64,000 nucleotides of DNA from Adiantum capillus-veneris. Its lineage: Eukaryota > Streptophyta > Polypodiopsida > Polypodiales > Pteridaceae. Under the pieces are notes generated by a model. That model ran no database searches. It was not told where the DNA came from and was given only the letters and a program-made list of their open reading frames with translations. Positions 1 to 10,965 of the stretch are shown here, piece by piece (within the stretch, counting starts at the first letter, position 1; every line of letters begins with the position of its first letter). A program made the translations under genes and the position numbers. The DNA lies in NCBI GenBank assembly GCA_014529385.2, contig CM043947.1:104435811-104499810 (forward strand), written 5' to 3'.

Positions 1-2
1 AA

Positions 3-1110
3 GTGCTAAAAAAGATTAATTTGTACGCCAAACCCCAGGCTAAACAGCCCAAGTGGTGTGCTATTGAACAAAAATGGACAAACCATGGGAAGGAGGAATG
101 TTATTATAACAAGGGATATGTGAGAGAGAGACCTTACGCTCCTCAAGCTCAGGTAGCATCTTCTCAAGTTCCATTGATGCCTAGGTATCAAGCACGCAAC
201 CTACCAAGACCTGTAGGTGTAGAAATAACACAACCAGTGTTGGGGCAACAACCATCACTACCAGGATTACGACCAGTCGGCATAAGATACACACCAACCG
301 TAACAGAATCAGAAGAGAAGGATTTGGTGCCTACGCATGCATATTATGAAGATCCCAATGGATATGCGGCAAACCCTGTCTACTATCCACTGGAAAAACC
401 CTCAACACCAGAACCATGGAGCATGATGGGAGGTGTAGGACCACCAACCGCTGCACAGGCAGCTGGAGAAGGAAGATATAGCTTGGATGAACGAACATTG
501 TTGTTCATAGCCAATGGAGGCATTGGCGGATAGAGACATGCATACCAAAAAAGAGGAGCTCAAGGAGCACCTCAACAACCCAAGGGACCCTTCTACAAGC
601 GTGGTGGAGACCATTGGCTAAGAGACTGTCCTCATGATGAAATCATTAGACTCAACGCATATTGCACCACGTGTGGAGTTACTCATTCCAGATTGCCCTA
701 AGAACCCGAGCAAAGGATCAAAAACTACCTTGAACATGGTAGAAGCAGTGCCTTCCAGTGGGGGGTCAGAAAACGAGACAATCATACCTATTCAGGCAGT
801 GACACGAGCCCAAGCTCAAAGAATGACGAACAAACCCATAATTGAAGAGCCAAAAACCGATGCCCCAAGTTCAGAAACAAAAAATCAGAGAAGCACTTGG
901 AAAGCTAGAAAGGCGCGTATGAAAGCTAGGAAAGAACGAGAGCAAACAGCTCTATCTAAGGAGTTAAAACACACAAAGGATAGACTAGAGCGGCTAGAGG
1001 ATCTAGCTAGCCTAAGCTCACACACTACGGCAACCATATCACCCAAGGAAAATAGCAGAATCCAAAAGTACAGGATCATGAGGATCAATACTAGTAGACA
1101 AGGTAAATGA
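3..1110 (+). pseudogene. gag: gypsy gag, C-terminal part (broken)
   Basis: The frame open at 3-533 is proline- and glutamine-rich, with WCAIEQKWTNHGKEECYYN near its start, like plant gypsy Gag. After a TAG stop the same frame continues through GGDHWLRDCP and CTTCGVTHS at about 591-690, which resemble two zinc knuckles; the first lacks its two leading cysteines. A one-base shift then leads to the frame at 634-1110 (DCPKNPSKG, then a lysine/arginine- and glutamate-rich coiled-coil-like stretch). Gag would package the element RNA in cytoplasmic particles. The start lies upstream of the window. Frameshift, stops and lost cysteines mark it as a pseudogene. Confidence 0.75.
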
Positions 1111-1216
1111 GCAGTTAGATGCACTTCTAAAATCTTACGAAGCCAGACTCAAAAAGAACCAAACCCAAGAGCAAAGATGGATGACTTATCCATATGCTAA
1201 AATAGAAAAATAGAGG

Positions 1217-2724
1217 TTGGAAATGTGTAGAAAGATGATTGAAACAAATCAATCTTTGATAGAAAACCCGCTTGATAAACCTGCAAATGGGCATGAAGTA
1301 CCAGCTCCAACCCCTATCAAACCAACTTTAGAGGAACAAGTAGAAACGAAGGAAAGACTCATGAATGCCTATGAGTCTAGTGGAGAGCCTATCATAGTGC
1401 CAAATACAACAGATGAAGCTAGTGATAGGTTCCATCCTAAAACATTGGCAGAAATGGGTAAGGATTGTAACGGTCTAGATGATCTGTGGAAGCAAATCTG
1501 TGAGGCCAACGAAGCTAACAGGGCGAGTTACCACATGAATAGCACGGGAAAAGAGAAAAATGAGACCTTACATCCTATTGAATAATTTGATGCAAGATCA
1601 CAAATGAACTTTGATATACAATCACAAGGGGGAGACCAGGGATCAGTTAGTTCAAGGCACAACCAAACAGACTCGCTGAAAACTCTAGGAGAGTATGAAG
1701 CCAAGTCTCAGGTGAGAGCAATCGCATCTCAGAGACTTTCTTCTAACAAAGTGATGGATTCACAAGAATTTATTGAGTTATTGTCCACCCCGGTGGCATG
1801 CACAATCACATTAGCCGAACTCCTAAGGTTACGACCAAACATGTGGACCACAGTAGGCAAATGCATAGAAAAATTTGGAGTGAAAGACCCCACCTCGAAG
1901 CTTCAGGAAGGGATCAGAGAATTGGACAGGCCTCAACTAAACACTAGGCCAGTAGCTTTAAACAAGGTTGGAGAGTATTGTGAGGGAGAAGATGGAAACA
2001 CCACGCTACCAGTAGAATTCCAAGGAGTAGTTTCCAAAGCTAATCTTGACAGTGGAGCAGAGTTGTAATCGCCACCATGGAAATCTGGAAAAAATGGGAA
2101 AAACCAGCTTTGAGAGCTCCTAGAATGAAATTGCAATTGGCAGATGGGTTCATGAAGAAACCTCTAGGACTCTTAGAAAAAGTGATTGTCACTTCGTGCG
2201 GAATCGAGTATGAGCATACGTTCACAATAGTCAATTTTGACAAAAAGAACAAGTACGAGATCATATTGGGAAGACCATTCATGAGACAATTAACGATGGT
2301 CCAGGATTGGGGTTACGACCACATATACCTCAGACATGGTGAGATAACAACCAAAATACACTTGAAAGACCATAGTTACAAGAATGTGAACCAGACACCA
2401 ATGGAAGAGTTTGATTCAGCTACATTAGCAGGGTCGAAACTCCCGGAATGGTTAGGGCAACAAAAAGAGCTATGGATGTGCGGAGCTTCACATTGTGGGA
2501 GCTTAAAAAGAGAAGAATGCATCTTACAAAGAGCGATTGAGGAAAAGGATTATATTCCGGAACCTTTTCCTGAAGATGCCTTAGAACCTCTCGAATGGGA
2601 ACACATACTAGCAACATTGGATGTCTGTACCATTACAGATAGTCCAACAACAAAAATTTTCGATAAGGATGGCTATGATGTGCTACCCTATTACATGGTA
2701 AGCATTATACACAGGGGGAGATGA
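1217..2724 (+). pseudogene. pro: gypsy linker and aspartic protease (broken)
   Basis: Two pieces in one frame (1217-1585 and 1604-2068) end in LDSGAEL, the retropepsin active-site motif (D-S-G) at about 2044-2064, directly followed by a TAA stop. The protease continues in another frame at 2077-2724 with YEIILGRPF near 2253-2280, the usual C-terminal flap region of plant gypsy proteases. It would process the Gag-Pol polyprotein. At least one frameshift (between 2064 and 2080) and two stops break it. The part after 2500 is poorly conserved linker. Confidence 0.75.
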
Positions 2725-2934
2725 GATTGTAGAACCACCAGAACAAGAAGAGTTTTATAACTTCTCTGAGCATCTGGAGGTAAATAACGATGCAGATAAT
2801 GAGTGTTCAGACAACTCAAGTGAGAGTGGGGAGAAACAAGAGAAGATCAAATTTTATGATTTTGCTAATCATCACCCTAGACGCTGGAACGCTATAGGAG
2901 GAAACGAGCAGAAAACAAAGAGAGAGAGAACCTG

Positions 2935-3836
2935 ATGCCCAAGATAAAAGATAAAACTCACTATCTAATGCTTGTCAAAGCAGAGGATTGTGTAAAAGAT
3001 CAAAAATCAGGAAGATTCTCAAAAGTTCGAAGGGAAGGAACACGAGAGGAAATAAGACAAGTACGGAAAGCTAAAACAGAAACAAAATCACAAAAATCTC
3101 AAAAATCAAAAACAAAAACAACAAAAAACACAGAGTGGAACAAACTAGAGCGTAAACAGAAATACCAAGAACTGAAACGATCTTTACGAGAGGTATGGAC
3201 TACTGAGGAAGATAGTGATGGTAAAGGGGAGTCAGAAAAGGGAAAAATGAATGTACCATCACACTATCGGAAATTTACCATCCATGACAGAAAAATCATC
3301 ATGACACCACCAGTCAAGGGAAAAAACAAACCAGGAATCTTACGATGGGCCGAAAAATGTAAAAAGGATAGACCTCGCTGAACTAGGAGAGAAGCCTCAG
3401 CCGGTCTATAGAGCGTGAAGAAGAAGAACGTCTAACACAACTTCTCAAGAAGTATAAATATGTGTTCACATGGTCCTACAAAGACCTCAAGGGAGTTGAT
3501 CCATCAATATGCCAACATACAATTCCATTGAAATCAGATGCAAAACCTAGCAAGCAGCGTCCTTATACATATAATGACACATTTGCTAAACGAATCAAAG
3601 AGGATATTGACAAGCTGATGGATGTTGAATTCATCTATGAAATTGAACATACAGATTGGGTGTCACCCATTGTGGTAGTACCCAAGAAGAATGGAAAACT
3701 ACAAGTGTGTGTAAACCTCAAAAAGGTAAATGCAGCCACCATAAGGGATAATTATCCCTTGCCGATCACAGAACATGTACTTGAGAGGATGGCCGGGAAA
3801 CGAGCTTATTCATGGGTTTTCAGGATACAACCAACT
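2935..3836 (+). pseudogene. pol: gypsy RT, N-terminal half (broken, interrupted)
   Basis: A lysine-rich linker (2935-3381) precedes the RT fingers at 3462-3836. Visible motifs are FTWSYKDLKGVDP, the conserved WVSPIVVVPKKNGKLQVCVN block, NAATIRDNYPLP, and AGKRAYS. Just after AYS a small deletion changes the frame; the RT then reads GFSGYNQ up to the insertion point. The continuation (LAIAMEDQHKLAFAKEW) is at 40555 onward. It would copy element RNA to DNA. It is dead through stops, frame changes and the 36.7-kb insertion. Confidence 0.85.
3833..3836 (+). repeat. Target-site duplication AACT, left copy
   Basis: AACT here matches AACT at 40553-40556. Taking one copy joins the gypsy RT sequence without a gap. 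Because the next base pairs are shared with the inverted repeat, a 2-bp duplication (AC) with a longer inverted repeat is also formally possible. Confidence 0.8.
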
Positions 3837-3852
3837 AAGACCATATTAGGTA
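3837..3852 (+). repeat. Left terminal inverted repeat
   Basis: AAGACCATATTAGGTA, an exact reverse complement of 40537-40552. Similarity fades after base 16 (TTTTGGTAAAAATC here against AAGTGGGAAAATC inside the right end). Confidence 0.88.
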
Positions 3853-4128
3853 TTTTGGTAAAAATCTCACATTATGGGAATCTCCAAATCGACCGAATTC
3901 ATGTAATTTGGGAATTTTCCACTTAAAGTGGGAAAAATTGAGGTGTGTGGCTAGTAAATAAAGTGAAAATCTCATAGGATTGTGGTGTTGATAAACACCA
4001 AAAGTCAAGAGGATGTACAACACATGGATTTGAATAATAACTATAAATTACATAAAACAAAGGAAGATACAAAAAAGATTTTGTTTACAAATTGACTAGT
4101 ATAGTCACAATAGAAGCTCCACATAATT
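3853..4128. other. Left subterminal region
   Basis: AT-rich noncoding DNA between the end and the putative transposase stop codon. It holds an imperfect palindrome at about 3913-3939 around CCACTTAAAGTGGG; its AAAGTGGGAAAA half (from about 3925) recurs right beside the opposite terminus. A 7-bp stem hairpin (TGGTGTT-GATA-AACACCA) lies at 3983-4000. It must also contain the 3' end of the - strand gene; I see no clear AATAAA signal there. Confidence 0.5.
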
Positions 4129-7100
4129 CTACTCCACATTTGATACCATATCTGAACTTTGATCCAAGTGTGGCTGATGTGCACGAGTGAGGCCTTCTTT
4201 GGCTTTTAGAGCATGTCTTTCTGGAATCTTTATTCTAGAAAATGGTCCTTCTTTGTTGGGTCTCCAGGACCAAACAATTGCATCTATAGTTTCCCACACT
4301 TGTGGGTCCTTATAGTTGATAGCCCAATAACCCTTCCAACAATTACTGTAAGCTTGAGTATCTGTCATCCCACTTTTTCTCGCGCAAGGTGCCCAATATT
4401 GAATCAAGAGTTTTCTGTAGTTTGGTGATGTAGGCTCATTATCAATGTCAGATAAAGCCATTGCAAGCCACACTGGATAGATTTCTGTGTCACTCGGAAC
4501 AAGCATAAGAAAGTCACCTTGGTGCACATCAGACATAGGGTCAAACTCTTCCCTTGGCCTATCTCGTTGAGGCCCACAAAAATGATCATTCAACTCTTCA
4601 AGGCCTAGGAATCTTTCTGCTCCTTGTTGCAAATTCATTGTAGTGCTTTGTAGATGAGAATATTCTTGAGTTTTTGGCCAAAACATTTCATACAAGACTC
4701 CCTCTGATATGATTGCTTTTCCAATCTCTTCAATTACCTTACTCCAATAATCTATCACGGGTCTATAATATCGCGGAATACTTGAACCATTCCCTAAATT
4801 TTTCCAAAATTTTATATAGTTCTTTAGCCCCAAAATGACTTCTTCGTGGGCCTTGACATACTCCGCCATTTGTACTAGAGGTGGATCTCCATGTGGTAAC
4901 ATTGGCTTGCCTTCTGTGTCTGTTTTCCAAAGGCGAATACTTCCACTCCAACTTGATACACCTACATGTGCCTTATATTGCATCATTGGTGTCTCATCTT
5001 GCATAAAGAACCTGAACGGAAGCGGTTTGGAATGTCCAACAAGTATGTCTTGTCCATCACAAAGATAGCCATCACAATATTGCTTGAAATCAGGGATCTT
5101 TGTGAGAAAAAATGGAGCTGGAGATGAAGATGAGCTGTTTCGTAATGTATCCATCAAATGTGGCAAAGTATAGGTTTGTGTAACTCTCAACTTCTCTGAA
5201 AACCTACTAAACATGGCGTCTATGTCCTCATGTGTATGCCCAACCATTAAAAATCCCAGCTGGATGGTTTTGAAAACACCCCTTGCAACAAGCATTGACA
5301 AATAGGCAAATAAGTATCGATTTTTGTTTTCCCCTGCACAATTATCCAATTGTAGCAACAAGTTCTCTGGCAATCTGCGAAATGTTGACCCCAATTCCTC
5401 TTCTGCAATTTCTGACGACTGCACAATGGGCTCTTTTCCATCACTCAAGTTATGGTAGTCCAAAGCATCCCTTGAGTTCAAAGCATGTAGTAGTGAAATA
5501 TTGCTCCTTGGAAGTCCATTTGTTACTAGATCACCAAGAGGATGCTTATCTATCCTCTCGAGGTTATGTAAACAATTAGCAATTGAGCCAATTGTAAGAT
5601 TTGGATCAGCTGGCCACAAACCATTCAAGACAAAGTGTCCGTAATGACCTTCTCCATGTCCATGAGTGATCATGCCAATCAATGCCACCTGCAGATTATA
5701 TCCTGAATCCACACCCTTGGGAACAATGCGTAATCTAGGAATGGCAGTCTTCTTTTGATCCATCTTATCATGGATTATGCATACATATTTTTGTGGTTGA
5801 GTTTCTGAATACGTGCGCCATGCATAATATAGGCTTCTGCAACTCTTTTGTTGTGCCATGTGAACTTCTCTCTCCCTCAAGAGAAGAGCTCTCTCTTCAA
5901 GAGAAGGTTTAGCTTCTAACCTTGCCTTGATTGAGCTACAAATATTGCACTTAGAGAACTCACTCGTCTTTGTTAAAGTGACATGTGGGTACTCTTTGTT
6001 CCAAATTCTACCAAAAGAAGATTGGGATAGCTTCTTCTCATAGCCCATTTGGTCAAGTGTCGTGTTGATTTCACATAAAATATCCACTTGTTTGTATGTT
6101 GATGGAATCACCAATTGAGTCTCTCTTGAGCCATCTAGCAGTGTTCTACTTCTATGTGGCATTTTCTCAGAGTTATTTTCCACAAACTCGTTTAGTAGTG
6201 CTCTTGCTAAACTAGTATGTTGAAGTCCCCTTCTCAATGTACATGTGTTCCCATGTACATATTGGCGCACACCATTTTCAAAGTTCTCCTTGTATCGATA
6301 AAATGATGTCTTTGGTATTCCATGTAGCTCATACCATGCTCTACAACAAACAATAGAGCCATTTAGCCTGAATTGGTATCGTGACTTCTCATCTTTCTGA
6401 TAACATATAGAAAGAACATCATAAACATAATTAGTGCGTGATTTTTGAGACTCTCCCCAAAATTGTTGTCGTAACCTTGTCACCATATCACGATCTGCAA
6501 ATTGGCAGCATTTTTGTGCACAACAATCAATGCATGATACCCTTTGAATTGATTTGTTTGAAAGGTAAAAAGTCGAAGCTGGTGCTGCTTTTGATTTTTG
6601 AATCCTGTTCATGAAAGTGTATCGTCTCTTCCTTGACAACTGGACAACATTACTCCCATCAAGTTTTTTTCCAACATTGCCATCGTTGGATACATCCTCA
6701 TATGTAGCATGCATGCCATCAACAGGAACAAAGCGTTGTAATGGGCTCCCATTCAACATTGTTGTCTGCTTGATGGGCCACTTTAGCAAAGTGATGCTAC
6801 CCACTTCAACCACATCATGAATGCTTGCATTTTCTCTTTCAATACCCACACCCACACAATCAGGACCAAGTTCCTGAAAGTTGACATAATCATGTGGAAA
6901 TACATATAAGATGGTCCCTTCATTCATGGTTTGCATCATTGTGTCATCTTTTAAAAGGACCCTCTGATTTCTCCAAGACTCTCGAATCATTGCTTCAAAT
7001 TCTGGGCTTGTCATAGGTATTGCATCTGTAACTAGAGGATCAGAATGATCATGTTCTTCATCACCATTGTAGCTTTCGTGTGGATCAATTAAGTTCCCAT

Positions 7101-7356
7101 TTAATACAAAAGATTGCAAAAGAAGCTTTGACCATCGAACAGCACTCCATAATGAGCCTTGGAGAGATGAAGTATCCATTGTAGGAAAAGGTAGGACCAC
7201 ATCCTTCAAGCATTCCTCCACTAGTATGGAGACATTTCCCAGCCCTATCTTTGTACCACCACAAGTGGAATCTGGATCTGTTCTACACACACAACCAATA
7301 CCAACGATTTCATTGTCAAGTATCATATGTACTTTCTCCCCAGATTCAAAGTCCAT
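4129..7356 (-). CDS. DUF7869-type protein, putative transposase of the giant element
   Basis: Intact 1075-codon ORF. Residues about 5-80 have the pattern of the plant transposon-associated DUF8039 domain (GxVxGxG..., VLPFPT, SLWSAVRW). A cysteine cluster (CIDCCAQKCC) lies near 274-284, then a block CCRAWYELHGIPKTSFYR of the kind that precedes DUF7869 domains, and a CNIC pair near 470. The C-terminal half has three acidic sites in the order expected of a DDE RNase-H-fold nuclease: IIHDKMDQ (D about 528), LQLDNCAGENKN (D about 671) and VGHTHEDIDAMF (E about 709). It would cut and join the element ends in the nucleus. The stop lies 292 bp inside the left terminus. A splice acceptor (CTTACAG) sits just before the ATG, so an upstream exon is likely. 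The family resemblance is from memory of these motifs; the DDE role is inference. Confidence 0.72.
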   Translation of the reverse strand: MDFESGEKVHMILDNEIVGIGCVCRTDPDSTCGGTKIGLGNVSILVEECLKDVVLPFPTMDTSSLQGSLWSAVRWSKLLLQSFVLNGNLIDPHESYNGDEEHDHSDPLVTDAIPMTSPEFEAMIRESWRNQRVLLKDDTMMQTMNEGTILYVFPHDYVNFQELGPDCVGVGIERENASIHDVVEVGSITLLKWPIKQTTMLNGSPLQRFVPVDGMHATYEDVSNDGNVGKKLDGSNVVQLSRKRRYTFMNRIQKSKAAPASTFYLSNKSIQRVSCIDCCAQKCCQFADRDMVTRLRQQFWGESQKSRTNYVYDVLSICYQKDEKSRYQFRLNGSIVCCRAWYELHGIPKTSFYRYKENFENGVRQYVHGNTCTLRRGLQHTSLARALLNEFVENNSEKMPHRSRTLLDGSRETQLVIPSTYKQVDILCEINTTLDQMGYEKKLSQSSFGRIWNKEYPHVTLTKTSEFSKCNICSSIKARLEAKPSLEERALLLREREVHMAQQKSCRSLYYAWRTYSETQPQKYVCIIHDKMDQKKTAIPRLRIVPKGVDSGYNLQVALIGMITHGHGEGHYGHFVLNGLWPADPNLTIGSIANCLHNLERIDKHPLGDLVTNGLPRSNISLLHALNSRDALDYHNLSDGKEPIVQSSEIAEEELGSTFRRLPENLLLQLDNCAGENKNRYLFAYLSMLVARGVFKTIQLGFLMVGHTHEDIDAMFSRFSEKLRVTQTYTLPHLMDTLRNSSSSSPAPFFLTKIPDFKQYCDGYLCDGQDILVGHSKPLPFRFFMQDETPMMQYKAHVGVSSWSGSIRLWKTDTEGKPMLPHGDPPLVQMAEYVKAHEEVILGLKNYIKFWKNLGNGSSIPRYYRPVIDYWSKVIEEIGKAIISEGVLYEMFWPKTQEYSHLQSTTMNLQQGAERFLGLEELNDHFCGPQRDRPREEFDPMSDVHQGDFLMLVPSDTEIYPVWLAMALSDIDNEPTSPNYRKLLIQYWAPCARKSGMTDTQAYSNCWKGYWAINYKDPQVWETIDAIVWSWRPNKEGPFSRIKIPERHALKAKEGLTRAHQPHLDQSSDMVSNVE

Positions 7357-7439
7357 CCTGTAAGTAAAAAGATTACATTGTTAAATCCATAGTTATAGAA
7401 AAATACTCTTCAAACCAAAAATCATGCTACAACATGAAA

Positions 7440-9400
7440 AAGGTTTGCATAGGTTGGACAAGTGGTGAACCTTGAGACCAAATCCTCCTTGCTATATTAA
7501 TGGAAGCAAGGTTGGACAAGTGGTGGACCTTGAAACCAAAGCCTCTTTGCTATATGAGAGCATAGGTTGGACAAGTGGTGGACCTAGTTGTAATACCCAC
7601 TGCCACCTATCAACTACTATAGGACTATGCTTTCCAATGTCCAAGTATCCCTTGAGTCTTTCAAGGTTGAACACGTGGTGGACCTTGAAACAAAAATCCC
7701 CTTTCTATATCAGAGCATAGCTTGGACAAGTGGTGGACCTAGTTATAATGCCCAATATCCAAGGTGAAATACCTTAGGACTTTGCTACCTTGCTTGCCAA
7801 TGTTTACGTAGCCCCTCATTTCTTTAATGGAAGTAAGGTTGGACAAGTGGTGGACCTTGAAACCAAAGCCTCTTTGCTATATAAGAGCATAGGTTGGACC
7901 TAGTTTTAATACCCACTGCCACCTATCAACTACTATAAGACTATGCTTTCCAATGTCCAAGTATCCCTTGAGTCTTTCAAGGTTGAACACGTGGTGGACC
8001 TTGAAACAAAAATCCCCTTTCTATATTAGAAAGGTTGAACACATGGTGGACCTTTAAACGAAAATCCCCTTTCTTTATCAGAGCATAGCTTGGACAAGTG
8101 GTGGACCTAGTTATAATGCCCAATATCCAAGGTGAAACACCTTAGAACCTTGCTACCTTGCTTGCCAATGTTTACGTAGCCCCTCATTTCTTTAATGGAA
8201 GCAAGGTTGGACAAGTGGTGGACCTTGAAAGCAAAGCCTCTTTGCGATATGAGAGCATAGGTTGGACCTAGTTGTAATACCCACTGCCACCTATCAACTA
8301 CTATAGGACTATGCTTTCCAATGTCCAAGTATCCCTTGAGTCTTGCAAGGTTGAACACGTGGTGGACCTTGAAACCAAAATCCCCTTTCTATATTAGAAA
8401 GGTTGAACACATGGTGGACCTTTAAACGAAAATCCCCTTTCTTTATCAGAGCATAGCTTGGACAAGTGGTGGACCTAGTTATAATGCCCAATATCCAAGG
8501 TGAAACACCTTAGAACCTTGCTACCTTGCTTGCCAATGTTTACGTAGCCCCTCATTTCTTTAATGGAAGCAAGGTTGGACAAGTGGTGGACCTTGAAAGA
8601 AAAGCCTCTTTGCGATATGAGAGCATAGGTTGGACCTAGTTGTAATACCCACTGCCACCTATCAACTACTATAGGACTATGCTTTCCAATGTCCAAGTAT
8701 CCCTTGAGTCTTGCAAGGTTGAACACGTGGTGGACCTTGAAACCAAAATCCCCTTTCCATATCAGAGCATAGCTTGGACAAGTGGTGGACCTAGTTATAA
8801 AGCCCCTCCTTTCTTTAATGGAAGAAAGGTTGGAAAAGTGGTGAATCTTGAAACCCAAACCCTTTGGCTATATATAGAGGATATCTTGGACAAGTGGTGG
8901 GCTTAGTTGTAGTATCCAATGTCCAAGGTCCAAGGTGAACTATGTAAAGACCTTACTTCCAAAAACAGAGTCGTACAAGTGGTTCTCCTTGAAACCAAAA
9001 CCTCCTTAGTGTATTAGAACATAGCTTGGAGAAGTGGTGGACTTAGTTGTAATGGTGAATGTCCAAAGCAAGCTATTATAGGACCTTGCTTCCCAAATCA
9101 AGTTTGGACAAGTGGTGGATCTTGAAACCAAAACCCCCTTACTCTATTAGAGCATAGCTTAGATAAGTGGTGGACCTAGCTGCCATGGAAAATGTTCAAT
9201 CTGAACTGCTGCAAGACCTTGCTATTAAATGTCTAAGTAGAGCTAGCTTCTTTAATGGAATCAAGGTTGGGAAAGTGGTGCATCTTGAAACCAAAAGCCC
9301 TTTATTGTATTAGAGCATAGCTTGGACAAGTGAGGGACCTAGTTTTAATGTGTGATGTCCAAAGAAAAGTATTACAAGACCTTGCTTTCCAATATTTGAA
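7440..9400. repeat. Minisatellite array 1 (core on + strand)
   Basis: Dozens of copies of the core TTGGACAAGTGGTGGACCTT and variants, mixed with a second recurring segment (ACTGCCACCTATCAACTAC near 7598, 7916, 8280, 8649). A 368-bp unit is duplicated almost exactly (8032-8399 and 8400-8767). Copies decay after about 8900. The array lies directly upstream of the - strand transposase ORF, probably in its intron. Confidence 0.85.
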
Positions 9401-9929
9401 TTGGTCAAGTGGTTAAAACTAAGTATAAAACTTTGACCATTTTCTTCTCGAATTGCCAAAAAGCTAGTTTTAGACACCCCTAAATGAAAATGGTTTAGGG
9501 TGGCCTTAAACAATGTTTTTTCAAAGACTTGAACAAAAGGGTTGTTGAAGAGTAATGACAATTTATTGTGGCTTGAAGTGCCTGAGTATGTGAAAACAAG
9601 CCTAGGTTTTCCACGAGGCAAAAGGTGACATAATAAGAACATTGGAAAGTTAGGATTGACCATGTGGCCTAAACTTTGGCAAGTGAAGTGGTGGCCAAGT
9701 TTTGTGGCACAGTGTGCACTTGGTCCTATATGTGTTGACCACTTGGCTAAATCTAGGACCATAAGGCCAAACCTTTGGCACCTTAAATATAGTATGGGAC
9801 ATAATCTAGAACTGCTATAGTAAATTAGTAGTATAGCTAATATGTTAATATTTGTATTATATTTAAGTATATGCTAATATAATTTATGTTCAAAATTTCA
9901 CTAATGAAGAATGTTCCCATTTAGCACTC
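9401..9929. other. Unique AT-rich spacer
   Basis: No core repeats and no recognisable gene. A 150-codon open frame on the - strand (9310-9762) overlaps the end of the array and has no recognisable domain, so I do not call it. Confidence 0.4.
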
Positions 9930-10145
9930 CAGATGCGGGGTCTTAGGGCAATGCCACAATGGGGTGACAAGGCAGCGCTTCCACGTGAGGTTTGGGGGTA
10001 GCGCTCTTGATGGGGATGTGGAATATAGCGCTCTCGATGGCGGGGCTTGGGAGGTTGATTTTGGGATATTGTTCTAAGCGGGGTCCTGGGGCAGCGCCCC
10101 AGGCGGGGTCCGGGGCAGCGCCCCGGGCGGGGTCAAGGGGCGGCC
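9930..10145. promoter_or_regulatory. GC-rich island with repeated G-tracts
   Basis: In otherwise AT-rich DNA this stretch is strongly GC-rich. It ends in near-tandem units of GGGGCAGCGCCCC followed by GGCGGGGTC at about 10080-10135, each able to form a hairpin and carrying G-runs. It lies between the - strand transposase and the + strand cargo genes, where a divergent promoter would be expected. The promoter role is inference. Confidence 0.35.
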
Positions 10146-10284
10146 ATGATTTTCAACCATGTTTTTCATATTTTCAACCATGATTTCTTTAATTTTGGCC
10201 GTGTGAAATTGGTTAATTTTTTATATTGCTTTTGTTTTTTTTAATCCTATGATAAAACATGGACTTGTAGCATACGTGGCATTC

Positions 10285-10572
10285 TAATAAACCCTATCAA
10301 GATTAGGCACACAGAGAGCGCACGAGAAACGCACACAGAGAAAGCAGGCGAGCAGCAAAAACACAGAAAGCGCACACGGATCACACACAGTTGGAGTATA
10401 CGCGCGCGTAGAGGAGCAAGCTCGGCATCGTACACAACACACAGGTGGAGTGCACAGGATTGAAAGTTCGCGCACAAGACAAAGAAACAGCAGCGTACAC
10501 AACGCTTTCCAGAAGGGCAGGATCGGGCAGTCTTCTCAGGAGACATTGCACACCTCACGAATAGAGAAAAAA
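10285..10572 (+). other. Candidate 5' leader exon with splice donor
   Basis: This CA- and purine-rich stretch has a fair donor at its end (AAACAG|GTATTT at 10572/10573), followed by a pyrimidine-rich tract. If used, the intron would run through the satellite to the acceptor at 25426, about 14.9 kb. On the opposite strand a good donor (CAA|GTAAGT, intron from 11235 going left) could serve the transposase gene. Both are guesses from splice-site shape alone. Confidence 0.22.
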
Positions 10573-10689
10573 CAGGTATTTCTCTCTCTCTCACTCTCTG
10601 TCTTTCTCCATATAGAGAAGATGGTTCTCTGTAACTCTTCTTGCACACACACTCTCTCGTCAAAAGACAGAGATACATAGTTTAAACGT

Positions 10690-10965
10690 ATCCCCGCACA
10701 CATACACATATTCCCACACATCGTCTTCCTCTCTTCCACATACATAACCACAGTGAAATCTGTTATCTTGCTGTCTCTCTCTTGAAAATACATGCACATA
10801 TTCCCACACATCGTCTTCCTCACTTCCACATACATAACCACAATGAAATCTGTTATCTTGTTGTCTCTCTCTTGAAAATACGTGCACATATTCCCATACA
10901 TCGTCTTCCTCTCTTCCACATACATAAACACAGTGAAATCTGTTATCTTTCTCTCTCCTCTCTCT
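10690..10965. repeat. Three tandem 90-bp repeats
   Basis: CACATATTCCCA starts at 10705, 10795 and 10885, exactly 90 bp apart. The units share CATCGTCTTCCTC, CACTTCCACATACATAA and GAAATCTGTTATCTT and differ by a few bases. Simple CT and TA runs follow to about 11,020. No coding frame is credible here. Confidence 0.85.

Larger units (their letters stand above)
1..3836 (+). mobile_element. Ty3/gypsy retrotransposon, left part (interrupted)
   Basis: This is the 5' side of a gypsy element whose 5' LTR lies outside the window. In order it holds gag zinc-knuckle remnants, an aspartic protease and the first part of reverse transcriptase, all on the + strand. The RT stops at 3836, where the 36.7-kb insertion begins, and resumes at 40553. 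Several in-frame stops and frame changes show the element is old and dead. The extra ORF after pol (see 44546-47075) recalls the Athila/Tat side of plant gypsy elements, but the clade is not certain. Confidence 0.9.

Noticed and set aside
9310-9762. 150-codon ORF on the - strand between array 1 and the GC island.
   Set aside because: It overlaps repeat sequence, has no recognisable domain, and its composition is that of translated noncoding DNA.
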